From: Amanita rubescens
Lineage: Eukaryota > Basidiomycota > Agaricomycetes > Agaricales > Amanitaceae
NCBI GenBank assembly: GCA_015039365.1
Contig: WION01000288.1
Coordinates: forward strand, 1-64,000
Reading direction: 5' to 3'
DNA: 64,000 nt
A program made the translations under genes and the position numbers. Of this stretch, positions 1-11,645 are shown one piece after another (the stretch's first letter is position 1; each line of letters opens with the position of its first letter). The notes under the pieces are model-generated. The model was not told where the DNA came from and searched no databases. It saw nothing but the letters and a program-made list of their open reading frames with translations.

Positions 1-135
1 TATGCGCACATACCTGCTCAATCCCAGCCATCCTGCTCTGTGCAGGTGTTCCAACTACACCCTTAATCTTCCGGCCCACAGCAGTTTAACATGGAAAGGA
101 TTTAGCTTTCTGTGAATTTCATCGAGTTTTCGTCA
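1..135 (-). pseudogene. NOP14 5' fragment (copy A edge)
   Basis: This stretch matches the first exon and its donor site of the complete NOP14 gene further right (about 51,145-51,300), with the central part of that exon missing. The shared part includes the codons just before the intron (reverse complement of cctgctcaatccca) and the motif following them. The window starts inside the fragment, so how much more exists to the left is unknown. It cannot encode a working product. The same fragment, longer, begins copy B at 15.2-15.8 kb. Confidence 0.75.
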
Positions 136-189
136 GAAGAGGACGGATCGTGACATTGATTGTGACAAGCGCGCTAATGTTAACGACAA

Positions 190-1500
190 AGTCATGAATT
201 CAAACCCGAATCAAACATCTTTGCTGGTAGTAGTTCAATTTCGCGCTCCCTTGTTGCGCAGACCTTCAATGGAAATCCCCAGAATCGCATGCTCTACGCG
301 GAAAGACGACTCTGGGACACCATCATTCTCGGTCTTTCTGCGCATCTTTTCTCTTGCCAGGTTCTATTACATGGAATATTGAGAGAGAAGATCACCATTT
401 TCGAGACGGCCCTAGAGGCTATATATCTAGCATCGTTGCATGCGGACGGCATATTCTCTGGAAAACGAGACGGAGTTGGGGTGCTCGTCGTGCGCTTGTT
501 GAATATCTGCAATGAGCTTGACGTCTGGCTCGATAGCCGAGTGGAGATCCTCCAGCTACGCTGAGGGAGAAGGCTGTTACAGTGCTCGTTGAGGTTCTTC
601 GATCTCTTGGTGGAAATGTTACGCGTGTCGAGCAGCCGGAGGAACCTCGCTGGAAGATTTTGCGCAGTCTGATATATAAGTGAATGCATAAAGCTTGTCT
701 CCGGTGTGTCTGGGTAAACCTTTTGAGTGCGCCTGTTGCTTATACATTCAGGAAGACATTCTCTCAAACCCTACGTCGGTCACGCTGCTTAACTATCACA
801 TTTTTCAAGAGGCCTAGACTAGAAGGGAAGCAGATTCCAGTGTTCAATGCCGTAAGGTTTCTTCTGGTGTACATATCGGCATACGCTTATACATCACGAA
901 GGATCCCCGAGATGTGCATAGCCTGCTCGTTGAACGCAGCGGCACGTGCGAAAGTCTTTTCCACCCTAATATCGTCCGCAAGCTTATTCTGCGAGTATCC
1001 TGCCTTTTCGGAGCAGTTCTCCCTTCTCGCATTCCAGTTCCGCGTCTTACAAGATTCTGAATGACCAGATTATAATGAAGGCAATCAATCTTCAACCCAA
1101 GGCAACTGTAGATGAAGCAGCCGCAAACGAGGTTGTTCGATTATTGTGCGTCCGAGCAGCTGTCGGTCAGTATCATTTGAAAGATCTACCTTTTTCTCTC
1201 CTGAATGCGTATAGAATCTGTTGTTAGCTTATTTGAGGGCAACATTACCTCGCGCAAGCGAGATGCTGCTCCTTCATATTAAGCGAACCTTGTCGGTGAC
1301 GATAACTTGAAGACCCGTTTTGAAGCTCTACTCTCTGAAGTGGAACAATACGAGCAAGAGACCGGGCAATGAGCTTGGACGTTCAACCACCGCAACCAAC
1401 AAAACCTTCGGCGAAGTGGCGCCACCGGGTGCGCATTGCCATCTCGTCTCTCGGCATTACTCTTGGACGGAAATCAACGATGTCTCAGACAAACAGTATG
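190..1500 (+). pseudogene. decayed multi-exon gene of unknown identity, copy A
   Basis: Several short, coherent coding stretches follow one another on the plus strand but in shifting frames. Examples are a stretch reading ITILETALEAIY-like near 400, LRSLGGNVTRVEQPEEP-like near 600, and LNDQIIMKAINLQPK-like near 1,060-1,130. No continuous reading frame joins them, and stop codons and frameshifts interrupt them. I do not recognise the family. The same sequence occurs in copy B (15,850-17,350) and, inverted and split, at 24,441-24,581 plus 25,321-25,450. It is therefore a dispersed low-copy gene remnant of this locus. Confidence 0.5.
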
Positions 1501-1504
1501 CAAG

Positions 1505-1587
1505 GTAGATAGTGAGTTCCTTAGCCTCGTAGGTGAAATAAACACGACAAATCCCTTAAAGTAATCGCTAATCCGTCGTAGATTGTA
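1505..1587 (+). repeat. 83 bp segment inverted relative to copy B
   Basis: The 83 bases from gtagatagtgag to gtcgtagattgta appear as their exact reverse complement at 17,360-17,442 in copy B. The flanks on both sides stay collinear. Copy B therefore suffered an inversion combined with loss of the following 2.06 kb, or copy A gained that DNA. Confidence 0.9.
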
Positions 1588-1588
1588 T

Positions 1589-3553
1589 TCCAGGTATTAA
1601 AAGCGCGGAACCTGCAAGTTGCAACTCCCGCAGCACAGGATTCCCAAGATTTTTCAAGACGCTCAGGTAGCGCTGGTCCTGAAGAGCCCACCAAATCTCC
1701 TCTCCAAGTGAGCAAGGAACGGACTAGGAGGATGCGCAGTCGCTATTCAATAAGCATTTCTGTCTACCCAAAGTCGGCTGATGGGAAGAATCTCGCGTCC
1801 CCGTCACCCGCTACACCTACTCCAGACACTCCAACTTCCATTGATAGCGTCCAGGTCCCCAGACGGCTTGTCAAACCCCGTCCATCCCATTCGTCCGCGG
1901 ATCTTCGCGCGCACCATCCTCGTCTACTCCTTCATCCGTTTCTCGATCTATCTCTACCCCTATTTCTGAAAGGCAAGCAGCGCGAAATTATGGAAACTAA
2001 TGAAACGTATCAGCACTGGCGGGCTCAGAGACAATATCACTCTCGTTCCTCATCCAAATCGCATTTGCCCAACTACAGTGAAGAATCTCTCTCACATACA
2101 TCATCATTTGCACATGAACCTGCTCCTCCTGTTCCCGCCCTTCCAAGGGCTTCCGATCCTTCTTTCCGGTTGTCTCGAGCCCTACAAATCCCATTTCCGT
2201 ATCTAGCGACGGCGGCCACAGTCCCAGAACCAGCAGTATACCCAATGTCAGTTTCTCTACCACTCTTTGAGGTTTTCCTATTCTCATCTCAACTATAGAC
2301 GGGTTCCGATGTTCAAATCCACATTAGCCAGTCAAGGACCGAGGAAAGCCATAGATCAGCTTTTGCATGCACCTATACCAATACCATCTTCTTCCGTCGC
2401 CCGCCGGCAACCAGAAGAAAATGTTACACCGCTTACGTGCCACGTCATCAGTTGGTGCCCTGAGAAGACGAACGTCAACATCAAGCGGCTTTTCTGCCTC
2501 GACGTGTGTCAGAACAAGGTTTAATTCGATCATCAACGCCATCCGGCCAAGCAAGGCCTCAAATTCCCTCTCGCCCGAGCACTGCAAATGCAGCATCTTC
2601 TTCGCCCGACCCTCGCTTCTTAAATACTAGCGTCATTGGCAGGTCACGAAGCATGCGTAGCAAACGTTCCTCTATTTCTTCTGTGGACGAGGTCAACGGT
2701 CACTCTCCGATGCCTAGTCCTGGTCGGAGTGCGAGTCTGGGCGGGTTTGAATGGAGTATGGCTCGGTCACCGGAAAATGAGCTGCCGTCGTTGCCTGTTC
2801 TGCCTAGGAAACGTGTTGCGGAGAGAGGATCCGGAGAATGTTATGTTGGTGGTGGTGGAGTTGACGTCAATGGGAGTGGAAATGTGTTATTGTTGGGCAG
2901 AGGTCGGTCATCCACAACGAGCGCTATTTCACCCTTATCGTCTCCCACTTCACACGTCTTCTCAACGTCATCTCCTCCTAGGGCGGTCGAGAGTCCAAGT
3001 TCGTTATCCAGTTCCGGCGCATGATCAACAGAGTACTTTACGCCTGCTTTGTCCACCTTCAGAAGGGTCGTGGGCCGGGAAAATAATTTGGAATGGAGCG
3101 AATAGAAGAACCGTCGCTTGCTTCGACTTCAACTCCTGGCTCCGCCTCTAGTGTGAACTCTAGCTTCGGTTCTGGTTCTGGTTCCGCGATGGCGGGGCCC
3201 TCGTCGTCGATAGGTTGGAAGAAGAGGAACAGGAGGATGTCGATATCCGAGTCAATATCCCATTTCTTGTCCATATCGTCTTCTTCGCCTCGGCCTGGTG
3301 GATCTGAATCGTCTTCCGCCGTTGGGAGGTCATATTCATCCCCGTCGCCGTGTTCTGAAGCACCTCTGTCATCGTCATCCCAGTCGTAACCATCTCTTCC
3401 GCTTTCGTCATCATCACAGCCGGTAGTACCTCCCCCTCCATCGACATCGTCAACTTCGACTCTTAGCTCAACGCCTGCCGGGACGCTGAGCACTTTGTTA
3501 AGGAAGTTGAGCTTCTCGTCAGGCGCGTCTACTTTGCCTCCTGTGAGGGGTTA
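1589..3553 (+). pseudogene. Ser/Pro-rich protein gene, frameshifted remnant (copy A only)
   Basis: After a probable acceptor (tattccag, ending at 1593) a serine/proline-rich sequence runs on the plus strand with motifs such as SPSPATPTPDTPTS near 1,800, RSRSMRSKRSSISSV near 2,650 and SGSGSAMAGPSSS near 3,180. It ends at LRKLSFSSGAS...LPPVRG-stop near 3,553. The frame changes near 1,950, 2,500, 3,025 and 3,390, so no single product is possible without several small introns. Low-complexity serine-rich tails are common in basidiomycete signalling and polarity proteins, but no catalytic domain is visible and I do not name a family. It is absent from copy B. Confidence 0.45.
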
Positions 3554-4468
3554 AAAGTCGGGCGCGACCGGGCCTTCTTGGGACACCGTCAAGTTATTTC
3601 GAAGAATCCCCTGCGCTTCGCTACTGAGTACGCCTGGCAAACGTATGGTGCCAGAGGGTATTTTGAAGCTTCTCAAGCACCGGGAGACGTGGTTGTCGAA
3701 AAGTGATCAACCTCCTGCAGGTGTTTCGGCATATGCCAGTGATGGCCGGCCCGTATCGGCCGTCATACTTGGAGATATTCTACCCGCAAGATACGCGCAC
3801 GACTAGTACGGTTTGGGAATGAAGCACTACGGTGTTTAGAACGATACGTAAGAGTTGTTTTTTATATGATTTCACTAGTATCTGGCTGACCGATCTACTG
3901 ACCGATCTACAGAGGACTTCTCACTTCCTCAACAAGAACCGGGCCGGTGGCATATCGCCGTATCCTCACGGATGATTATATACTTGTGAGCATAGAGTCG
4001 ACGGGAAAGATCTTTTGGATTGGGAGGACGGAGAATAACGGGCAAGCACATTGGTCAATTTGCTTTAGTACGAACGCAAACGAATCTAAGGTTGACGACA
4101 TTTCATCTGTCATACTATGTTACTGGGCTATTGGCAATTGCTTTCGTGATAATGCCCTATTATCCCTCCCCGTGGCAAGCACTCTCGAACATACAAGTAC
4201 CTTCATTCCGTCATTATCTTTTTTGCTCAGAATAGATATAATTAAGTTATATATAAGTGCATTGCACTGGTAACTGTAGGCGCTGAGCGCTGGTTTCAAT
4301 GTACACTCTTTTGCCCGACTTTCTCTTGCTGACGGGCTTCTTGATTCATTTTCTTATTCAGCCAGGAGATGAAAACGGTAACCGTCTTGGGGATAAATTT
4401 ACACTACAGCCATCAACTCGTGCTAAGTTCTACTAATATAAGCAAAGATCCATGTTCGTCCCTGCATA

Positions 4469-5302
4469 TTAGACCACTGTGCAGCGGTCCGTACCGTGTG
4501 GATTAGTAAGGCACCTTGCAAGCTTGTTGGCGAAATCTTGGCAGTTGTTCAGGATAATATTGTAATCATGAGCGGACATTTGCCTGATCACCTCTTCACC
4601 TTTAAGGAGGGGATTACTACCAGAGCCAGTGATTATTACGAGTGCGAACACACCTGCGGTATGAATCTCCGCATCAGAGAAATGCGTCCGACCCTTTGAT
4701 TCTATCGATGTCCAAGCAGCATGCACAGGCGCGTCGCCAACATTCATCCTAATCTGCGACCCGTAGAGACTGCCACTGCCACATGTGGCGAGATTAGGAT
4801 GAGTGTGGTCTAGGAGTAACTCATAGTAATGACTCCCAACCAAGACTGCCCAGTGTGTGAAGATGTGGGGGGGATTACCTCCGGGACCACTACCCGGGAC
4901 ACTACTCCGGGCAAATGGACGAGTAATAATAAAGACTTCGCGGCCGTGGTCTGGGGACCCGGTACTTGGATTTCTAGGTTAACCGATCGTCGATAAACTG
5001 TGTAATACGAAGAACCTACCCTGACCGCGGCTCGGCCCCAGTGCCCCTTGTGCTAGCACTGCCAGTGATATGATCCGAATGCGGCGGTGGAGAGGAACGA
5101 CTCGGTTTCTGAAAATAACGTCAAGCATGAGTTGTGTATCGTGAGCGCTACTTGCATTCCGTCCACTTCGAGGTTCCAATAATTGTGCTAGACTGCGTTG
5201 TTCAATATCAGGGAATGTTCGGGGAGCTCCAAAAGGCGCAGCATAAGTCAATATGCTAGCAGCCAGGACGAAGATAATGGCGGCGAGAACTGAAAGACGC
5301 AT
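4469..5302 (-). CDS. secreted permuted papain-fold (LRAT/PPPDE-like) protein, copy A
   Basis: The CDS is complement(join(4469..4973,5016..5302)) and gives 263 residues. The intron has a gttcttcg donor and a cctag acceptor, and both exon phases agree. The protein starts with a signal peptide (MRLSVLAAIIFVLAASILTYA), cut near Ala-Ala-Pro. The second exon holds HWAVLVGSHYYELLLD and, about 90 residues later, NNCQDFANKLARC. His-before-Cys in this spacing is the layout of circularly permuted NlpC/P60 folds (LRAT, PPPDE); the likely catalytic pair is His of HWAVLVG and Cys of NNCQDF. Substrate is unknown: acyl or peptide thiol hydrolase chemistry is inferred from the fold. Copy B at 18.1-18.9 kb is also intact and differs by in-frame indels. 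Confidence 0.68.
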
Positions 5303-6951
5303 TGCGTTGAAGTTAGTAGTTTCTGTCGCGGGGATACGGGACCAGCCCTATCTATTTGTGCGTACAATGTCAAAGTGGTTCATGGGAGTAGACGGGGCTT
5401 CTTACATGAGGATAGATGTTGGGATGCACAGCACTGCAGGATGGTGGGGAACCACGTCCACTTTTATAGCCTGGGTCGTTGGTAAACGGTAGCATTACGA
5501 ACCTTTATGTACATAAGCCTTCTTTGCAGGCCGTGATCGGAGTATAGACATTTATATGGGCGCGATAGAGCTGTTCTCATGGCTATAACTTAATGTTTGA
5601 AATAGCAAATTTCAGACCTTTCCCTGTTGTCATACCTTCGTCCGCTAACGACGACTTTGCGCAAGTCACCTTTCTTTCGTACTGAAAAGTAGAATCGCAA
5701 ATTCAATGACCAGCGATGCAAAGATGTCTACTAAATGTATTTCGTGTGGGACGTTCTGGACTCTGATAAAGGACCTTGTCCAACAAAGCCTATATAAATC
5801 GGATCAGTGACAAAATTCTCATGACTTGGTGGACATGATAGTACCTCGCCACGTCACCCCTCGGCCAAAGGGCGCCATATAAAAGGCACGATCTATACAG
5901 TACTGATGGCGCTGTATACATGAAAGTGCACTAGTAAGAGTTCACCGTCGAGACTCACAATAAACGTTTGAGTTTCCAGTGGATTAATGGCATTGGTAGC
6001 AATGTCTAATCGGCTCCGCTTTTAGTCCGCTGCGAGCAGTCTAGCCTAGATTGGGGAGCCGGCTCTCTCAAGCACCACTCTGGGCGAATCTTCTATGTGC
6101 AGGTCCGAGGCGATTATTATCATCTGATTTCGGGAAGCTATCTCGGCCCTTCCTTCGGCACGAAGCTTAAAAGAAAAGTTCAAAGCAGGGTCTCAGGTTT
6201 GCGATGCAATTTAATTGTCCGTTTTCGGAGGTTCGAAATGTGCTGTGACAAACTTGTCCAAGCAAAGGTCGCAGCACCACCACTCGCTCATGGGCCGACT
6301 GGAGGATTAGCCCGCCGTGGTAGATACTGTCTTTCGGCGGCCTGGAATGGTGTCAAAGGCAGGAAAATACGTTTCTCGAGTTGACAAGAAGGATCAGCGT
6401 CACCTCGTCACGAAAGTGACACGCTTCCCTCTTTCCTTTCTGGGACTCGGAAGCTCTCAAGACACCGACACACGGAAATGCCACTCTTTATTTCGTCTCT
6501 TCCTGGAGCTCTTGTCCCACAGTCTTCAATATTCAATCAGTGTTTCTCGCGTCCTGATATTAGTTAAGTAACGCACTAGAACGCGGATGCTGCCAACTGG
6601 CCACAACCAGTCCGACCACAACAACTTCAAGCTTAAGCTCAACTTGACAAGTTGGTGTCAAGGTGATACCAGATTTAGTCTGCAGCGGCGCGTTTTAGGC
6701 TTTGCTGACACCTGACTCTCACGAGAGCCTCGTAAATGTGCTTCAGGAGCGGGTTGACAGGCGGAATTCTGCCCGGACAGGCGAGGTGGAAGAGTGGGAA
6801 TTCAACTAGAATGGCTGAGCAAGGATGAGCAGATACAATTTGCGGCTATCACGACGGTGAGTCCCGTTTGTTGTTCTAGTAGATCCCGATGAGAGCTTGA
6901 TCGTGCATTACTAGTTCCTTGTAGGCGTACATGGAAACCTCTTCATGGCTC
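5303..6951. other. duplicated intergenic DNA
   Basis: This stretch lies within the segmental duplication and is collinear with 18,946-20,518. It contains the presumed upstream region of the secreted papain-fold gene. Only short open stretches that are not conserved between the copies are visible. I see no recognisable gene, RNA or mobile-element end here. Confidence 0.5.
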
Positions 6952-7452
6952 CTACTCGGGTATCGACCTCCATCGAGATATTCTACCCGCAAGGATACAC
7001 GCATGACTACCAGTGGACGTCGACGGCTTTGGGAATGAAGCGCGATGGCATTTGGAACGATACATAAGAGCTATTTTGGGCGGAGGAGCATATTGGACTT
7101 TCTGAAGGGTGAAGTCTGCAAGGAGCTTCGGCGTCGCTTCCAGTCCGGGATTAGATGATATCAGATCCTGAAACTTGCCTATATCCTCAGCAGAAAGTAG
7201 CTGTGGACATCGGATGTTTTTGAATTTCTTGAAGGACGCGGGACCAGGAACATCCCCATCGGCGTTAGCGATTGAGTGCTGGGTGGAAATTCTGCGAATG
7301 AGTTCAATCAGTGGTACGTCGACGTCCATCAACTTCATAGAATGTAGGGGTTGTAAATTTAAGTCTTCAGGCCCGATGATGAATTCTCGACATTTTACAT
7401 GTGATCCGGATGGGTAGAGTGCATCTAGGAAAGGCCGAAGATCAGCGACCAA
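6952..7452 (-). CDS. hypothetical protein (166 codons), C-terminal part shared with copy B
   Basis: A continuous minus-strand frame carries motifs such as FKNIRCPQLLSAEDIGKFQDL and LEATPKLLADFTLQKVQYAP. The last 70 or so residues recur in copy B (20,519-20,794). There the sequence upstream of LEATPKLL is replaced by unrelated DNA, so copy B is a truncated or rearranged version. The true start is uncertain; the first Met is used here and upstream exons may exist. No domain is recognised. It may be a real gene or a remnant. Confidence 0.35.
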   Translation of the reverse strand: MVADLRPFLDALYPSGSHVKCREFIIGPEDLNLQPLHSMKLMDVDVPLIELIRRISTQHSIANADGDVPGPASFKKFKNIRCPQLLSAEDIGKFQDLISSNPGLEATPKLLADFTLQKVQYAPPPKIALMYRSKCHRASFPKPSTSTGSHACILAGRISRWRSIPE

Positions 7453-7978
7453 GATTATCGCGCGCCGTCACCATGTATACTTACGGGCCCGACGTGACTG
7501 TTGCCCGAAGAACATTCTTCTCCTTTTTGTCCCAATACCTGAGAACACGTTCAATCAAGTGAGTTAGATAAGGCCAATATGAAAAATGTATTACGAGAGA
7601 TATTTTGCCGTCCATAATGACCAGGCGTCGGGATGTGGCGGGAGCACTAGTACAACAGCGCAGGAACCACGAGCGTCAATCAATTTCATACTTACAGTGC
7701 CGTGTTATCTTTGTCTCGCGTCACACGCGAAGTGCCAACAATTATGCAAAATGCTGTAATACGATGCGGCCCACAACCTCCAACATTCATTCATATTCCT
7801 CACAACGTTGATGGGATATCGGTAACATAAATAGTTCTAAAACTGCGCGCGCTAACGTTAGGAACAGATCACCGGGTACAGCCACGTTTGCTTAGGTTAG
7901 TACCCCTAGCTTAGCCCTCCACAATGTAAGGATCACCAACAGGACGCCTGTAACCTGTATCCTCCCATACTTCCACCC

Positions 7979-8938
7979 ATGGCCGCCAGCAGACTCTGCC
8001 AGCGCACTTTCTCCGCCTTCAAGCCATCCAACCGACTGTGGGTACCAGTAGCTTCGAGATGCGTACCGAACCAAGGGACACAGCAGCTTGCTCTCACATC
8101 CCGCCTTTCTCTCATAACACAGAACTTCGACGCCTTCTCCTCGCGTCCCGTCGCACGAGCCAACCTACTCCTCAGTGGTATCCTCGAGGAATTTAAACGT
8201 CCTGACATTATCTTTCTCCAAGAAGTCACGTCCGACGTTCGCACCTCTATCCTGGGCAATCCGAAAGTTCGCGAAGCCTTCCTGGTGACGGACGCCGAGG
8301 ACAAAACGTCGTTCGAGGGAGTACCCTTTGCGAATATGACCTTGCTGTCTAGAAAGCGCTTTGCCTTCGACTTGGAGTTGCAGAAGGAGGAGGATGAGTC
8401 GGTCGAGAGAGGGGAGAAGTTCATGCTTGGTTCCGTTTACCGCGTCAAACTCCCCAGCAAGTATGGGAGGCGTGCGCTTTCCGTGGACATTATAACCCCA
8501 TCCACCCCAACCACAACCTGTCGTCTTGTCAACGTTCATCTCGATTCTCTTGGGGACACGCTCTCTTACCGCACCGAGCAGATGGAGATCCTTACTAGCC
8601 TCCTGCACGAGCCTGGATGCGGTGGTGGACTGATCGCGGGAGACTTCAACGCCATCAGCCCCGAGGATCATGCTCTCCTCGACAAGAACGGACTGGTGGA
8701 TGCATGGGTCGCGTTGCATGGAAAGAATGGGCTTGACGGAGCTACGTGGGGAGTGGGGGTAGAACGACATGACGGACTGGGACCTGGAAGGTTGGACAAG
8801 ATTGCGATGTCGGGCGTAGACGCTAAGGACATGGAAATTCTGCGCCCTGGTCTGAGCGAGGTGCCCAAGCCCAGCGGGGATTCCGACTATATCCCTTGTA
8901 GTGACCATTACGGGCTGAGACTTAGCTTTACCGTCTGA
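7979..8938 (+). CDS. endonuclease/exonuclease/phosphatase (TDP2-like) family protein
   Basis: A single-exon frame of 319 residues. Core motifs of the metal-dependent EEP phosphodiesterase fold appear in order: DIIFLQEV (catalytic Glu), CRLVNVHLDS, GGLIAGDFNAI (Asp/Asn) and CSDHYGLRL (catalytic His). The arrangement resembles tyrosyl-DNA phosphodiesterase 2 and related fungal nucleases, which hydrolyse phosphodiester bonds in DNA repair or RNA turnover. The substrate cannot be told from sequence. The N-terminus (MAASRLCQRTFSAF) is basic and could be a mitochondrial presequence. A 5' copy truncated after the third motif block lies at 11.0-11.3 kb. The 3' flank (near 8,960-9,010) recurs near 47,160-47,215, beside the full NOP14 gene. 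Confidence 0.8.
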   Translation: MAASRLCQRTFSAFKPSNRLWVPVASRCVPNQGTQQLALTSRLSLITQNFDAFSSRPVARANLLLSGILEEFKRPDIIFLQEVTSDVRTSILGNPKVREAFLVTDAEDKTSFEGVPFANMTLLSRKRFAFDLELQKEEDESVERGEKFMLGSVYRVKLPSKYGRRALSVDIITPSTPTTTCRLVNVHLDSLGDTLSYRTEQMEILTSLLHEPGCGGGLIAGDFNAISPEDHALLDKNGLVDAWVALHGKNGLDGATWGVGVERHDGLGPGRLDKIAMSGVDAKDMEILRPGLSEVPKPSGDSDYIPCSDHYGLRLSFTV

Positions 8939-9543
8939 GTAAGTCGTTCACTCTTCTTACAACGGATGATGTCTAATCCACTGCCATAGTGATGCACACC
9001 GGATCATGTGCCTCTAACAACAACCCCTTCAGCTGGGCCTACTGGTCTTCTTCCATAGTCCAAATCGAGGAGTAGCAGGCCGACGATTACGCTCAACCTA
9101 ATGATCTTCGACAGACTCCGTTCGTTCTGCCATTTCATTCCGTATACACAGTAGATCAACTCATCGCCCAAACTCGTGACCTCGAAAACCTCCTTAACCT
9201 CGCCATGACTTACGCTGCACCACTATCATTTATATGATGCACAGAACTCGACTATTATACTTCATGGGATATCTTGATAATCAGCTTATGCTTAAATCTT
9301 GAGACGAGGTATGCCCGTGAACATCCCGTTTAGCTTTAATTGACTTGGAAACAGGTTTTAGTATTGTATAACATGACGACAATGGGCATCTACTCTGAAC
9401 GCCGTTCAATATCCCCAAGGAGACCAAGCCCAACACGCTCCCCGGTGTCTCTGTTCGTCTTTTCTGTGATGGATAACAACTTGAAATCCTAGTAATGGAT
9501 ACTACTGAATGTATTACAGACAAGTCATCTCATAATAAACCGC
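8939..9543. other. 3' flank of the EEP gene; no gene seen
   Basis: Non-coding by inspection. The part near 8,960-9,010 (gatgtctaatccact motif) resembles 47,160-47,215, and the part near 9,500-9,555 resembles 48,305-48,360. Both resembling sites lie next to the complete NOP14 3' end. This suggests that an EEP-NOP14 tail-to-tail neighbourhood was duplicated. Confidence 0.5.
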
Positions 9544-10030
9544 TCATTTACGACCCGCACGTCTCTTTTCTTTCGTTTTCTGCTTCTCCATCGCTTTCGC
9601 TTCTGCCCGTTCTCCTTCCAATGACCTGAACACACGCTTCATACGCTCATTGTAAGCACGATCCTGGTCCATTTGCTTTTGCAGAGCCACACCAGCAAGG
9701 AACCGAGCGTCCTTGCGCAACACACGAATTGCACCCTTCCGCAGCGGGCACCCCGTATAGCAGCAGATCTCGTAGGGAGATGAACTCTTCGTCAAGCTTC
9801 TGACGAATGGTCTCGGCCTCAGCACCGATCGTCAAAAGCCGTTGTAAGATGGGTTGCGGAATGCTCTCGAGAATCCAATAAATCAGGTCACGCTTGTTCC
9901 TTCTGTCCGTGGTTGGTTGAAGAGCGGCATAAAGAGAGGCATAGTACCTCAGGCAGCAGGCTATTGAGGCGTATGCTCGAAAGTAGATTATAGTAGTCCG
10001 CGCGTTGAAAAACGGTTGGTTCAGACATGT
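9544..10030 (-). pseudogene. chimeric NOP14 fragment (middle fused to C-terminus)
   Basis: Reading on the minus strand, a stretch of unknown origin (ILESIPQPILQRLLT) runs straight into NOP14 ETIRQKLDEEF...SLRDLL (full gene near 50,420-50,500). After the GVPAA codons it jumps to the NOP14 C-terminus (RKDARFLAGVALQKQ to KEKRRAGRK-stop, full gene 48,352-48,545). The roughly 600 codons between those NOP14 parts are missing and the frame shifts at the joins. It is a rearranged pseudogene, not an independent gene. Confidence 0.75.
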
Positions 10031-10286
10031 CTACAGCAGCGTTAGCTCGACGATTCCAACCAACGGAACAAGCCTAAGTTCGAGGGATAGAAGGTAGAGA
10101 CCTTGAACCTCCAAGCCAAACGACACCAGACCACGGGGAGACGATCGACGACGTCTTCGGTTGCCGTAGGCCTACATTAGGACCGTAGAGCGGAAAACGA
10201 TCGAATAAACCTTAAGTTAACTGGTATTAGGCATATACATATCAATTCAACTAGTAACTGTGAAGGTATCGCGTGCATGTGTAGTG

Positions 10287-10710
10287 TTAATTGCGACCAG
10301 GAACCTGTATCCCAAGATCCAATATGAGATAAAGTCTTCTATCATTCCCCTCGGGAAGAAGCGCTACAATATCTGTCAAGCCCATGTGGTCCAGGAGCTC
10401 GTCGATTTGTTCAGCTGTGGGAAAACTTTAGCATCGTAAGGAAATGTCATTTACTACTGATACTGCTTACCATTCGCCGTATATATTTTCTCGGGAGTAA
10501 TGCCGCCTGCCCAATAACCATGGGAGGGCAAGTTGACCGGTTGCGCGGTCTGGCCGTGGGGGTGTAAAAGCAATCGTTGGTCTGGCCCTCTATACGAATT
10601 ATATGACCGATGAATTGCATTTTGATCTCTAGACTGTCCATCAGTACAAACACGAATCTCGGAGATTTAGTAGCACATACGCAATGTTTCGCATCTTTGT
10701 TGAGATATGA
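10287..10710 (-). pseudogene. frameshifted copy of the 100-residue orphan gene
   Basis: This copy is collinear with the intact three-exon gene at 30,124-30,529: same stop, same two introns, same short first exon (ATG CGA AAC ATT GC). A one-base deletion near 10,575 shifts the frame after IIRIEGQTN; the frame used downstream (HPHGQTAQPVNLPSHGYW, then AEQIDELLDHMGL) is otherwise preserved. The last exon has an in-frame three-base insertion relative to the other copy. The shared sequence continues to about 10,890. No function is recognised. Confidence 0.55.
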
Positions 10711-10919
10711 TTATAGGTAAATGAGCGAGATTGATAGTGATAGAGTGACAGAGCGTGGATATGCGGTTGGTTTCACGGATGATGTTACGCGCAAAGTTTA
10801 TGAAGGGACATGCGGGGAAAAGGAGCGTCGGACGGTGAAAGGAGTCGTGTCTAAGACAGCCGCGAGACTTCGCGACATTATATGATTGCCCCTGTTCAAG
10901 TTGTACGCCGGCGCAGAAT

Positions 10920-11316
10920 CCGTAGATCACCGGGTACAGCCACATTTGCTTAGGTTAGCACCCCTAGCTCAATGTAAGGATCATACTATCCTCCCATACT
11001 TCCACCCATGGCCGCCAGTAGACTCTGCCAGCGCACTTTCTCCGCCTTCAAGCCATCCAACCGACTGTGGGTACCTGTATCTTCGAGATGCGCACCGAAT
11101 CAAGTGACAAACCTCGACGCCTTCTCCTCGCGTCCCGTCGCACGAGCCAACCTACTCCTCAGTAGTATCCTCGAGGAATCCAAACGTCCTGACATTATCT
11201 TTCTCCAAGAAGTCACGTCCGACGTGCGCACCTCTATCCTGGGCAATCCGAAAGTTCGCGAAACCTTCCTGGTGACGCAAACGTCGTTCGAGGGAGTACC
11301 CTTTGCGAATATGTAG
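10920..11316 (+). pseudogene. truncated copy of the EEP nuclease gene
   Basis: The upstream region (atcaccgggtacagccac) and the first 100 or so codons match the intact gene at 7,860-8,338. The match covers MAASRLCQRTFSAF through DIIFLQEVTSD to VPFANM. Two blocks are deleted (about 45 bp after the APNQVT codons and about 12 bp within the DAEDKTSF region). The match stops at an in-frame TAG just after VPFANM, and the downstream sequence is unrelated. The NVHLDS, GDFN and SDH catalytic motifs are lost. Confidence 0.85.
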
Positions 11317-11488
11317 TACGCATACACTAGATCTCAGCCTGGGATTGGAATGTAAGACCGAAGATACGCACGTTCTTCATTGACGATAAGGTGTCAGATG
11401 GGCCGTGTGGTTGGTCGGTAGCCGTGACGATAGCATGCCGCGTGTGCTAGTGATGTCGTTGTTGACGTGTGAAAACCTGAAGGTCTAT

Positions 11489-11645
11489 CTATAAGAATAG
11501 ATCTAGCTCAGTCCTTCAGATACGAAGACTAGTTTATTAGTGACATTACCTATAAGAATAGATCTAGCTAAAGTAGATTTTAGTAGGTAACATATAAGAT
11601 AAAATGGTATCATACCTCAGTCCTTCAGATACGAAGACTGAGGTG
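11489..11645. repeat. paired direct repeats with a short palindrome
   Basis: The 20-mer ctataagaatagatctagct occurs at 11,489 and 11,550. A 22 bp unit beginning cagtccttcagatacgaa occurs at 11,509 and 11,618. The second unit is flanked to make the inverted pair ctcagtc...gactgag (11,616-11,642), able to form a small hairpin. No transposon ends or genes are seen around it. Confidence 0.7.

Larger units (their letters stand above)
1..7110. repeat. segmental duplication, copy A
   Basis: This block is repeated in the same orientation at about 15,663-20,700. Positions 1-1,504 pair with 15,663-17,359 and positions 3,653-7,110 pair with 17,447-20,700. The copies are largely identical, with scattered substitutions and small indels. 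Copy A keeps a 2.1 kb segment (1,505-3,652) that copy B lacks except for 83 bp in reverse orientation. Copy B has two extra inserts, at about 16,579-16,750 and 20,200-20,265. The secreted-protein gene is intact in both copies. Confidence 0.88.

Noticed and set aside
3059..3493. Acidic minus-strand frame opposite the Ser-rich pseudogene
   Set aside because: It is the complement of serine codons. The plus strand has the coherent Ser/Pro-rich reading, and the acidic frame is a by-product.
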